Shown here piece by piece: positions 1 to 7,364 of a stretch of 22,291 bases of DNA. The position numbers and the translations under genes are program-made. Numbering within the stretch: position 1 is the stretch's first letter; every line of letters starts with the position of its first letter. The stretch is from Oligoflexaceae bacterium (GTDB taxonomy: Bacteria; Bdellovibrionota_B; Oligoflexia; Oligoflexales; Oligoflexaceae). The notes under the pieces were generated by a model. The model saw only the letters and a program-made list of their open reading frames with translations, had not been told where the DNA came from and searched no databases. Where the stretch lies: contig CANJJY010000018.1 in NCBI GenBank assembly GCA_947474445.1, positions 1 to 22,291 on the forward strand, given 5' to 3'.

Positions 1-145
1 GAAGGTCAATCAAACCTTCATAAAGTAGAAGATTTAATTGCAATGCGCCTGTTTAGGAGATTAATCAGTCTTCATCTATACTAAGCCTTTGGATATCTAT
101 CCCTTGGCGACTTGTATCAGAAACAGATCCAAAGAAAGGGACTTC

Positions 146-982
146 GTGAACGGTTTGGTTCGTGCCGCTGTTTTCTTATGTTTTGATTTGTGTGTCTCGC
201 TACCCATACTCGGCGCTCAGGAGCTTGAGCAGCCTAACCCCGAGCAATCTCTCGATCCCGCCACTCAGATCTCTCCCGAACTTAAAGTTGAAGAAGCCAA
301 GGAAGAGAATAATTTCTTTCGCTATAAGGACAACTATATACTAGGTGGAAACCCAGACACCAAAGTACAGTTCAGTCTCAAAATGCGCCCGATCGTTGGC
401 ATCGATCTCTATTTAGCCTACACGCAAATGATGTTTTGGAAGTTCACCTCACAATCAAGGCCATTTCAGGATATTAATTTTAATCCGGAACTGTTTTATG
501 AATGGGAGAGACCGCAACGTTTTTTGCGTACACTTCGATTCGGCAACGAACACAAGTCCAACGGTCGAGCAGGCGAAGATTCGCGCTCTCTTGATCGTGC
601 ATTTGTCGAGACCGGCGCGCAATATGGCTGGAACGGCTATCAGATTCTTTGGGATACGCGTTTGTTTTGGATCTATGACATCGATTGGCAAACCAATGCC
701 GATATCAAACAATATACGGGCTTTTGGTACTCACGTTTGACCGTCGATGGGATCTTTAAGAAAATTGCATCAGGCAAGGCTGAAGCGTATGTGCAGTTTA
801 ATCCCGGCGGCGAGTCAGGTACCAAACTGCGCTATGGAGCATGGGAATCAGGCGTCAAGGTTCGGACCAGGCTTTTTGGAGTGATGCCTTATCTGATGAT
901 TCAGTACTACTATGGATACCTCGAATCGCTCCTCATGTATGACCATCCAACTCATTCTTATCGCATTGGTTTTGTTCTTTAA
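146..982 (+). CDS. pldA: Outer-membrane phospholipase A1 (OMPLA, PldA)
   Basis: Calcium-dependent outer-membrane phospholipase that hydrolyses acyl chains of phospholipids in the outer leaflet. The protein (278 aa from the chosen start) has a Sec signal peptide ending near LGA-QE, an acidic linker, then a 12-strand-type barrel. Family landmarks are visible: YTQMMFWKFT with FNPELFYEW (about 92-121), the catalytic segment EHKSNGRAGEDSRSLDR (about 135-151) with His136 and Ser138, and GYLESLLMYD near the C-terminus, matching GYGESLIDYN of E. coli. The catalytic Asn of E. coli OMPLA (H-x-S then Asn 14 residues after the His) is Asp150 here. I chose GTG at 146 because AAAGGG lies 6 bases upstream and the signal peptide then starts cleanly; an in-frame ATG at 89 gives a 297-aa form with a poor N-terminus. 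Part of the gene and its 3' flank recur at 2636-2839. The fold assignment is firm; the start is less so. Confidence 0.85.
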   Translation: MNGLVRAAVFLCFDLCVSLPILGAQELEQPNPEQSLDPATQISPELKVEEAKEENNFFRYKDNYILGGNPDTKVQFSLKMRPIVGIDLYLAYTQMMFWKFTSQSRPFQDINFNPELFYEWERPQRFLRTLRFGNEHKSNGRAGEDSRSLDRAFVETGAQYGWNGYQILWDTRLFWIYDIDWQTNADIKQYTGFWYSRLTVDGIFKKIASGKAEAYVQFNPGGESGTKLRYGAWESGVKVRTRLFGVMPYLMIQYYYGYLESLLMYDHPTHSYRIGFVL

Positions 983-1115
983 GCCTTTTGAGGCTGGGCC
1001 TTGCGGAGCCAATAATTTCGCTGGCACTGGGGTGCACGAGGCGATGTGTGCATGTTAATTTGAGGCTTGGTAGTTGGGGCGGGCACCTTAGAGGAATTCA
1101 AAAGGTATGTTTGGA
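764..1115 (+). repeat. Direct repeat copy A: pldA segment and 3' flank
   Basis: Two blocks here recur without gaps downstream. Block 764-850, inside pldA, matches 2636-2722 with 6 differences in 87 bases. Block 999-1115, after the pldA stop, matches 2723-2839 with roughly 21 differences in 117. The 148 bases between the blocks (851-998, encoding the pldA C-terminus and stop) are absent from copy B. Counts are by eye. A perfect 12-bp palindrome GAGTCATGACTC (1114-1125) sits at the right edge and is followed by a short T run. Confidence 0.85.
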
Positions 1116-1248
1116 GTCATGACTCGTGTTTTTTGCGAACTATTTGCAGAATATATCGTAAGACCTGTTCACGAGCGAAGAGCCTCATCACTCCAAGGAC
1201 CGACTTTGAGAGGCTGAACTCAGCTGCGCCCCCTGACTTTTGGGCCAC

Positions 1249-1992
1249 TTACTGAGAACTAGATCTTCGGACATTAGGCTCAATTGTTACGCGGCCTGTG
1301 CGCTTAGGACCAACAGACCCTCCTGTGGCTGGGCTTTCTGGACTTTTGGAGCCACTCGGACCCCCACCTGAAGGGCCATCGCCCCCACCTGTACCACCCA
1401 TGTGGTCCCTAATCTTATCGTTTGTGGCTCTATAATATGCGTCCCAGTCTATCCCCGCATCTAGTTCTGCTTTTCTCTTCATAGCCAGCCATTTATTTAC
1501 ACTTCTAACAGCGTCTCCACACTGTCCCGCTGCGCCCACGCAAGCTACAATAGCGGCGGGCAAAGCCCAGCCTGCTGTTCCCGTAGTCGCAGTACCCGCA
1601 GCGCCGCAACTCACAACGGCTCCGGCACAATAAACGGTATCTTTCCAAGCGGCCCATTGCTCATCCGGCATCGCCATAAAGTCCTCAAAAAGACTTGTGG
1701 AGCTTGTGTAATGCTGTTGGATGTTGTGTTCAGCTTTCAGCTTTTGATAGGAGATGGGGTGAGTATATTGGATATTAAAGCCCCGCTCGAAGCTGTACGG
1801 GTAATGTTCTCGCAAAACGCTAACTATTTCTAAATTTTGGCTGTTTAATTCATAGTAGCCGTGTTTGTTGAAATATACCGTGACGCACTCGCCACCGACA
1901 TCGTCGAAACAAATCTCTTCATAGCGCTCAGTAGCAGCGAAGAGAGAAGAACAAGCAAAGAAAGAAAACAAGACGATAATTATCTTATTCAT
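1249..1992 (-). CDS. Secreted Cys/Gly-rich protein of unknown function
   Basis: I do not recognise the family. The 247-aa protein starts with a Sec signal peptide (about 1-20, ending SSLFAA). A mixed region with Cys28 and Cys36 follows, then a strongly hydrophobic Ala/Gly segment (about 121-160) holding four cysteines (122, 129, 151, 158), then a charged region and a Gly/Ser/Pro-rich tail (about 199-230) ending in basic residues. The small-residue hydrophobic segment could insert in a membrane, which recalls pore-forming or bacteriocin-like peptides, but this is resemblance only. Its ATG overlaps the end of the upstream 74-aa membrane-protein gene by 8 bases, so the two are probably translationally coupled. 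The pair lies between the two pldA-derived direct repeats. The AAGAGAA upstream of the ATG is an acceptable Shine-Dalgarno. The gene is probably real; function unknown. Confidence 0.7.
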   Translation of the reverse strand: MNKIIIVLFSFFACSSLFAATERYEEICFDDVGGECVTVYFNKHGYYELNSQNLEIVSVLREHYPYSFERGFNIQYTHPISYQKLKAEHNIQQHYTSSTSLFEDFMAMPDEQWAAWKDTVYCAGAVVSCGAAGTATTGTAGWALPAAIVACVGAAGQCGDAVRSVNKWLAMKRKAELDAGIDWDAYYRATNDKIRDHMGGTGGGDGPSGGGPSGSKSPESPATGGSVGPKRTGRVTIEPNVRRSSSQ

Positions 1993-2209
1993 CGCGCGTT
2001 CTCTTCGTTTTAACTTGTCCTTTCAAAAGGTGGCCAACGAGATATATGAGAACGCCCATAGTTAACATAGGTAGGTTGTTACGAGCGAAATGGAACGCAG
2101 ACACTTCAGGAGCGAAGTAGAAGCCCATCCACCCAAGAAATATCAAGGTAAAAAGTATAAACCCAAAAACTTGGCATGCTGTGGCAATAAACCAATTCAG
2201 CCTTTCCAT
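1985..2209 (-). CDS. Small two-helix inner-membrane protein
   Basis: 74-aa protein with two predicted transmembrane helices (about 9-31 and 47-63), a short linker and a basic, hydrophilic C-terminus (KGQVKTKRTRDE). It is preceded by an excellent Shine-Dalgarno, GAGGTG, 5 bases before the ATG, which argues that the gene is real despite its size. It overlaps the start of the secreted Cys/Gly-rich gene by 8 bases, forming a two-gene unit. A small membrane protein coupled to a secreted hydrophobic protein could be an immunity or accessory protein, but nothing in the sequence proves that. No family recognised. Confidence 0.65.
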   Translation of the reverse strand: MERLNWFIATACQVFGFILFTLIFLGWMGFYFAPEVSAFHFARNNLPMLTMGVLIYLVGHLLKGQVKTKRTRDE

Positions 2210-2361
2210 CGTTGCACCTCAATTGTTGATTTTGCGTCTGCCCTAAATGGACTTGATTGGGCTTGTAGCATAGACCGTTATCCATAGGATTAGTTTGGGA
2301 TCGTTGCTAATACGGCGAAATAGCACTCCTATCGATACTCTGCAAACTAAGATTTTCAGAT

Positions 2362-2419
2362 AACCTAGAAAATTTTTTCCTCGAGTTAGTGGGCTAATAA
2401 TTTTGCTAAGTTCTAGGTT
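2362..2419. repeat. Long inverted repeat with nested hairpin
   Basis: AACCTAGAA (2362-2370) is repeated as its exact reverse complement TTCTAGGTT (2411-2419) around an AT-rich 40-base interior. The interior contains a smaller TTAG-TGGG-CTAA hairpin. It lies in the otherwise gene-free stretch between the reverse-strand pair and the broken pldA copy (2210-2446). It could be a remnant of a small mobile element or an RNA stem; I cannot decide. No coding signal was seen in 2210-2446. Confidence 0.4.
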
Positions 2420-2446
2420 TTAAGGTGGCAAAGGGAACGTCAGAGA

Positions 2447-2782
2447 ATGGGCCGACTCTTCAATGTCTGGGGAGCCTTTGCCGCTGGTATCGCTTAGTGC
2501 AGCTTTGATTTTCTCGGTTTTGCTTTCGGGAAGCCCCTGCCCTTGGTCTTTCCTGTTGTGGCTCTGTTGCAGCTACTGGATAGGAAAGCCGCCATGCCCA
2601 TTCTCTGTAAAGCGATTAAGCTGAATGATGAGAAGATTGCATCGGGCAAGGCTGAAGCGTATGTGCAGTTTAACCCCGGCGGCGAATTGGGAACCAAACT
2701 GCGCTATGGAGCATGGGAATCACCTTGCAGAAGCGATAATTTCAACGCCGCTGGGGTGCACGAGTCGATGTGTGCATGTTAA
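2447..2782 (+). pseudogene. Decayed frame fused to a pldA fragment
   Basis: One reading frame starts at ATG 2447 (MGRLFNVWGAFAAGIA), is broken by TAG at 2495-2497, then stays open to 2782. Its part from about 2636 to 2722 encodes IASGKAEAYVQFNPGGELGT and the following KLRYGAWES, the same peptide as in pldA with a single residue change (Ser to Leu). The segment before it (about 2498-2635, with PVVALLQLLDRKAAMPILCK) is unlike pldA and I do not recognise it. After 2722 the frame enters sequence matching the non-coding 3' flank of pldA. This is therefore a junction of fragments, not a working gene. Confidence 0.6.
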
Positions 2783-2839
2783 GATGAGGTTTGGTCGTTG
2801 GAGCGGGCGCCTTAGAGGTATTCAAATAGCATGTTTGAA
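2636..2839 (+). repeat. Direct repeat copy B: internally deleted pldA 3' region
   Basis: Corresponds to 764-850 joined directly to 999-1115, with the 148 bases between them missing at the 2722/2723 junction. In the coding block, four of the five changed codons are synonymous. This suggests the copy diverged while still under selection as a pldA-like gene and was broken later. Confidence 0.85.
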
Positions 2840-2911
2840 GGAATCGAGGAGGCTCTCATAAAATTAGCCCTCCTTGGGGCTGTACCGCCAACCTTAAAAA
2901 GGGGTCAAGTC

Positions 2912-3367
2912 ATGTCTCAGTTTAAAAGTGCATCGGTCGCTATTCTCGTAGGCCTTGTCCTGGTCAGCTGTGGCGAAGGGGACAAGGACACTTCACAAGA
3001 TAAGCCCCTGACTCTCCAGCAGTCGAGACCAGCAGGAGGAGGCTTCGACAGTAACCCTATCGTTGAATGGGCTCCGGCTCAGGCGAGCGACACGAAAACG
3101 CTGGCTTTGGATATTACTTATCAGGGAACCCCAACTCTCGGAGTGGCGCCGATCAACAGCTGCTTAAATGTCCCGCCAGAACTTGAAGTCGGTGTTCGAA
3201 AATGTATGGGGAGAGAAGAACCGGTTCTGGCTAAAAATCTCAAAATCGTCTGCTCCGGGCTGGGCGAAGGGGCGCGGGCACCGATCGAGCCATTGGCTCC
3301 TTGTCCCGGTTCAACGGCCTTTCATTACGTGAACTTCAATTTTCCTGTGAGATTCGTTCTGGAATAG
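2912..3367 (+). CDS. Putative lipoprotein, unknown function
   Basis: 151-aa protein with a lipoprotein signal peptide; lipobox LVSC with Cys20 as the lipidated residue, followed by an acidic stretch (GEGDKDTSQDK). The mature part contains four further cysteines, in NSCLN, RKCMG, IVCSG and APCPG, which could form two disulphides in the periplasm. No known domain recognised. An in-frame ATG at 2831 would add 27 residues before the signal peptide, but ATG 2912 has AAGGGG about 7 bases upstream and gives a normal lipoprotein N-terminus. The next gene has its own promoter, so this is probably a separate unit. Confidence 0.75.
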   Translation: MSQFKSASVAILVGLVLVSCGEGDKDTSQDKPLTLQQSRPAGGGFDSNPIVEWAPAQASDTKTLALDITYQGTPTLGVAPINSCLNVPPELEVGVRKCMGREEPVLAKNLKIVCSGLGEGARAPIEPLAPCPGSTAFHYVNFNFPVRFVLE

Positions 3368-3397
3368 CAAAATTTGCCTGGGAATTCCTTACCCGTC

Positions 3398-3426
3398 TTG
3401 AAGGGCCTACTCTCTAGAGCTAAAAT
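3398..3426 (+). promoter_or_regulatory. Sigma-70-type promoter
   Basis: TTGAAG (3398-3403), a 17-base spacer and TAAAAT (3421-3426) form a good match to the housekeeping consensus. It lies about 70 bases upstream of the GTG start of the 615-aa lipoprotein gene. Confidence 0.6.
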
Positions 3427-3496
3427 AACTTCAAAGCCTCAATGATGATGGCGATCGAAGAGGCGAAATCCCTAATCTTTAACGTTGAGGATCGCA

Positions 3497-5344
3497 GTGA
3501 AGTATTCGCATCATATTCTGGGCATTAGCTTGATAGGCATCACTTCTCTTCATGCCTGTTCCAATAAAAAAGATGACGATACCCAATCAACCGCATCGAC
3601 GGTGGCTTATAGCACCAAAGCAAATGCTGCGGTTCATCTCGCTCAAACTTTTACAGCTAATACTCCTAAAAGCTTTACGGCGACGACGGCCTTGCAAAGA
3701 ACAGCCCTAGTAAGTGCCTGCACGACCGAATTCGGCCAAGGCAGTGCCGCGGCCACGGCTTGTGAAACGATGAGTGACATTCAACAACGTTTTTTTGGGG
3801 CGGGACCCACCGTCATCAAAGATAGATTAGCTGATCTCGATTTGGCGTTAAATAGTGCCCTCGAGCAGACATCCTCGAGTTATGTACCCTGTCTTGATAC
3901 CCAAAGGAGTAGTGCTGGGACCTTTCCGATTTCCAAGGAAGGTGGTTCGACCGACATTACCTTCGATGCTTATAGCCTCACCGCCATTGCTTTAAAAAGC
4001 ACCTTTAAAAATGGCTATGCGATAGACACGGGGGACAGCGTTTCTCTGAGCTGCTTTAGTGCTGACAGTGCAGCATCAGCAAAAGCTGGAATTGGCACAG
4101 GATATGGCTATAAAGATGGGACATGGTCACTGTATCAGCTCGGTGCACAGGCCATTGGAATGTTTGGAACTGCCGATCAGCACGATGCGATTAATATGTG
4201 GTTCCGCATTGGCAGCAATTCTCCGTCTCAATTATCAACTCAGGCTGCCGGCGAAGTTGCGGGATCCGCGTTTTATAATGGCAGCACGGGCATCGTCCAA
4301 ATCATTTCGAATCCTCAGACAGGTTTAGTCGGGTTGACTCAAGTTGGGAGCGGAATCGGGCCAGGCTGTGGTGCCCGCTTGCTGATGAACGGCACGTCTC
4401 TCTATTTTGATGGCAACGTGAATAACTATGGAGCGTGCACGGCTTCTGATTACGACGCGAATCCAACGAACGGACAGCCAGCCTATAGCGCGAGTCGCTC
4501 CAGCGTGAAAGTGTGCATGGATGTCAGCGGAACCACAGTCTTGCCGACGACGGGATTTGCATCCTGCGTAAAATCGGGTCTGATTTCCTTGGATGATAAC
4601 GGAGATCCCGTGAGTCCTTTCGAAGCCGCAGGCCTGAAAAATCTAACGGCGGATATGGGATCAAGCTCTAGTGCCGTCATCAAAGCACGCGCTTGGATGG
4701 GCGCCTTTTTCATGTCTGACACGGATCTTTCGGCCATCGCACCCTTTGGATGGGTCACACCTCAAGCGAATGAGACGGTAAAAGTCGAAGGCTTTTCCAG
4801 AAGCAGCTATGCATTTACGCGCACAACCTTGCCCGCAAAGCAATCGAGCAGTGTGACAGCAGCGTGTAATGCTGCCTCCGCGGATCAATCGGCGACTGTA
4901 GAAGAGACATTTGAGCTCAATGTCTCCGATCTTCTCAAGGCTGAAATGGCTTTGCGTACGGATGCAAGCGAAGACAGTATTCTCGCCGAGTGGAAAAGTG
5001 CCTTGACGAATACGGGCGACAGCGCAGCTATGATCAGTCTTTCGGTGACGGGTATTCGCGGCACAACGTACCACAGTGGTTTCGAAGGCACTGTGACGGC
5101 ATCTCTCGATGGGGCTAGTGTAGGTACAGGTACCTTGGCTCTGCCTCCAGCGAGTGGGCCAATGCTAGCAACGGCAGATGTACGGCTAGGGAGCAGCCTG
5201 GTATTGACAAACACCTCAAAATTTACAGTTGCCGTCAGTGGTACTCTGGCCTTGAGCTGCGATAGTTCAAATGCCATCGTTCGCACGGTTGCGGTTAAAC
5301 CCGGCCTGCCGGCGCTGGTACTTCAGGTGAAGCAGAAAGAGTAA
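3497..5344 (+). CDS. Large putative lipoprotein, unknown function
   Basis: 615-aa secreted protein with a lipoprotein signal (lipobox LHAC, Cys21) followed by Lys/Asp-rich residues and a Ser/Thr/Ala-rich mature part with scattered cysteines. The composition (many Ser, Thr, Gly and Ala, with alternating hydrophobic patches) suggests a mostly beta surface protein; no catalytic motif or named domain recognised. I chose GTG at 3497 because GAGG sits 6 bases upstream. The longer frame begins at TTG 3485, which has no ribosome-binding site. The gene stands alone, with a promoter at 3398-3426 and about 195 bases of non-coding sequence after it. Confidence 0.75.
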   Translation: MKYSHHILGISLIGITSLHACSNKKDDDTQSTASTVAYSTKANAAVHLAQTFTANTPKSFTATTALQRTALVSACTTEFGQGSAAATACETMSDIQQRFFGAGPTVIKDRLADLDLALNSALEQTSSSYVPCLDTQRSSAGTFPISKEGGSTDITFDAYSLTAIALKSTFKNGYAIDTGDSVSLSCFSADSAASAKAGIGTGYGYKDGTWSLYQLGAQAIGMFGTADQHDAINMWFRIGSNSPSQLSTQAAGEVAGSAFYNGSTGIVQIISNPQTGLVGLTQVGSGIGPGCGARLLMNGTSLYFDGNVNNYGACTASDYDANPTNGQPAYSASRSSVKVCMDVSGTTVLPTTGFASCVKSGLISLDDNGDPVSPFEAAGLKNLTADMGSSSSAVIKARAWMGAFFMSDTDLSAIAPFGWVTPQANETVKVEGFSRSSYAFTRTTLPAKQSSSVTAACNAASADQSATVEETFELNVSDLLKAEMALRTDASEDSILAEWKSALTNTGDSAAMISLSVTGIRGTTYHSGFEGTVTASLDGASVGTGTLALPPASGPMLATADVRLGSSLVLTNTSKFTVAVSGTLALSCDSSNAIVRTVAVKPGLPALVLQVKQKE

Positions 5345-5539
5345 AAAAGATCGTTCATTTTGATACGCCGGAGGAGTAAGAGACTCTCAAACATCCTCGT
5401 TATGGCCATCATGAAATACTAAATAAGTCATGCTTTCGAGAGCGATCGAAACGCATGGCTTTACTCAGCTTCAAGTGCTAGGATCCCCGCCAATTGAAAG
5501 CTTTTCGTTTTCTACCCCGACTATTCTGAGATTCAAATT

Positions 5540-6460
5540 TTGAATAAGTTCCTGAGATCGCCAGCTATCATCCTCATTGGAGGCCTGACTTGGCTCGTTG
5601 GATGTGGGCTGAAAGCTGAGGGCCCGCGGCCTGGGGACGGTCAAGGTGATCCACTCGCCTACGAACAAAACAATGCCTATTCACCCAAATTGCGACAGCT
5701 CCAATCCATCGCCCAGAACGCTGCGGCCGTCTTTGCGCAAGTCGATAGCAAATTAAGTCATCCGAGCAGGGAGGCTGCTGTTTCTTTGCCCCCTGGCATC
5801 GCTGATATTCCCCTAGGCCCTGAGGCCGAGGTCCCATCTCTTCCCAGGGCCACAGGCATCCTCGGATCAGACATTCAAGAAGGCCCTGTGAGGAGCTTAG
5901 CCATCTTACAGGAGACTCTTGCGGAGCTGGGTGCGGCCCATCCGCTGGGTCCCTCCGACGAATCTATCATCACCTGGCAGAGCCTGAGTGGTGCGCGCTT
6001 GCTCCATCGACCTGTGCAGGTTCTGATGAAGCAAAATCCTGCTGAACTGATCGTCCAGTTCGAGCTGCGCGAGACGGTTCGGAGCTTTGTCATTGCCGCA
6101 GCGCAGGATGAAGCATGGGACGATTATAGGATCAATTTAGACTCGCTGTCGGTTTTGAGTCAGGAGTTGTCTCAGGAAGAGAACTCAGCGGCGGAGTCCA
6201 CTCCGAAGATCCGTGGAAGCCTTCATCTTTCTATTCAAGGTCAGCAGGCAAGCCTCGATGCCGCTAACTTGAGCTGGAGGAATGAAACCTATGGATTGAT
6301 GGTCGAGAACATGGTGATGACAATGGACCTTAAAAGAAATGCGGTCCTTACACTTGAACTCAAGGGCCTGCTCCAGCCACAGTCAGACGCCCCGTTTCAA
6401 GAGGTTCATCTTGAAGCCATCAAAGGTCTAGGCCATCACCTGGAGTTCAAAGTTGACTAG
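5540..6460 (+). CDS. Putative lipoprotein, first gene of an envelope operon
   Basis: 306-aa protein with a lipoprotein signal peptide; lipobox LVGC with Cys22, then a Pro/Gly/Asp-rich linker. The middle is helical in character (AQVDSKLSHPSREAAVSLPP region) and the C-terminal half looks beta-rich, with repeated alternating strands (LHLSIQGQQASLDAANLSW, MTMDLKRNAVLTLELKGL). No family recognised. The start is TTG, the only start giving a proper signal peptide; the ribosome-binding site is weak. The stop overlaps the next gene's TTG by 8 bases, making this the head of a four-gene overlapping operon (5540-9099) of envelope proteins. Confidence 0.7.
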   Translation: MNKFLRSPAIILIGGLTWLVGCGLKAEGPRPGDGQGDPLAYEQNNAYSPKLRQLQSIAQNAAAVFAQVDSKLSHPSREAAVSLPPGIADIPLGPEAEVPSLPRATGILGSDIQEGPVRSLAILQETLAELGAAHPLGPSDESIITWQSLSGARLLHRPVQVLMKQNPAELIVQFELRETVRSFVIAAAQDEAWDDYRINLDSLSVLSQELSQEENSAAESTPKIRGSLHLSIQGQQASLDAANLSWRNETYGLMVENMVMTMDLKRNAVLTLELKGLLQPQSDAPFQEVHLEAIKGLGHHLEFKVD

Positions 6461-7364
6461 GTTTATCAGGTCTCTTCATGCCATTTCCTGGATGGGATTA
6501 ATCATTCTTTCTATCCAGTGTCAGCCCCGAGCTGAGAACACCAACCCCCTCGATGCCGTGCGCGAACGATTGAACCAGGGGCAGTATGCCGAGGCTATTC
6601 AAGAGTTAGAAAGCTACCGAAAGATTCACCCGACCGATGATGAGGCTCGGTATCTTCTGGCGACAGCCTATACCGGTTCTACGGGAGTTAATCTGATCGA
6701 TGCCTACTCCTTTTTTTCCAAAATCCTGATCAAGGAACCTCGAAGCCAAAAGACTTCTTCTATTGTCACCAAAGAAGAAGCGAGTCGGCCGGACGTCCCC
6801 CCGAGTGAGGTTTCAAGTCTAGAGATTAAAGCGCCTCTGACAGAATCCCAACAATTTCAAGCTATCGGCACATCTTTTCACACCTACGTGGGGACGCTCG
6901 CTCGCAATAGCGATCTTTTCTTTGCCATTCCCTACGTCGGCTCCGAGCAGCGTTCTTTTGTGGTCGAATCCATTGTCATTCTCCGTTCGATCGAGGGGAA
7001 CAGTCCATGGGCCATCAAAGCTCGCACCTATCGCGGATTTTTGAATCTTTTGCAGTTCGTCAATTACAGCAAAGACGTCTTTCCTGAATTCGACGCCAAT
7101 GAAGACAGATCGCCTTTCGACCTCCTTTGCGGTGTAAAAGCCGAAGTTGCTTTTCCTCTCCTCGAACACTCGCAAGTCTATCTCGACGACCTCATCACTG
7201 ATTTGGATTGGATCGCGGGAGAAAAGTCGGGACAGATCGCCAAACGCATGTACAGCCTGCGCGATGATGCAGCGGCGTTCCGTAGAAGCATTGACCCTCA
7301 ATCGCTCGATGAATCGCGTCGCGATGCCTTGCTTCAATACCTCACCGGTGCCTCATGTCTATGA
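6453..7364 (+). CDS. TPR-containing lipoprotein
   Basis: 303-aa protein with a lipoprotein signal peptide (lipobox LSIQC, Cys23). The mature N-terminus carries a tetratricopeptide-type helix pair (about 33-66: GQYAEAIQELESYRKIHPTD) and a second, less regular one with DEARYLLATAY followed by AYSFFSKIL. The rest is helical and charged without a domain I recognise. TPRs usually hold protein partners, so this may be a scaffold for its operon neighbours. The start is TTG with GGAG 7 bases upstream, overlapping the end of the previous gene by 8 bases. It overlaps the next gene by 10. Confidence 0.75.
   Translation: MTRFIRSLHAISWMGLIILSIQCQPRAENTNPLDAVRERLNQGQYAEAIQELESYRKIHPTDDEARYLLATAYTGSTGVNLIDAYSFFSKILIKEPRSQKTSSIVTKEEASRPDVPPSEVSSLEIKAPLTESQQFQAIGTSFHTYVGTLARNSDLFFAIPYVGSEQRSFVVESIVILRSIEGNSPWAIKARTYRGFLNLLQFVNYSKDVFPEFDANEDRSPFDLLCGVKAEVAFPLLEHSQVYLDDLITDLDWIAGEKSGQIAKRMYSLRDDAAAFRRSIDPQSLDESRRDALLQYLTGASCL

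Noticed and set aside
1..19. GAAGGT/ACCTTC hairpin at the left edge as a terminator
   Set aside because: Stem of only 6 bp, no T run after it, and the upstream gene is outside the window.
1067..1255. 62-codon frame after pldA
   Set aside because: It starts inside the repeated non-coding flank of pldA. The aligned frame is not conserved in copy B, and no ribosome-binding site is evident.
1249..1992. Lipoprotein signal (Cys14 in SFFAC) in the secreted Cys/Gly-rich protein
   Set aside because: The residues before the Cys do not fit a lipobox, and a normal signal-peptidase I site follows a few residues later.
2498..2635. Possible transposase remnant before the pldA fragment
   Set aside because: The peptide PVVALLQLLDRKAAMPILCK has a transposase-like flavour, but I see no catalytic residues or terminal repeats, so I do not name it.
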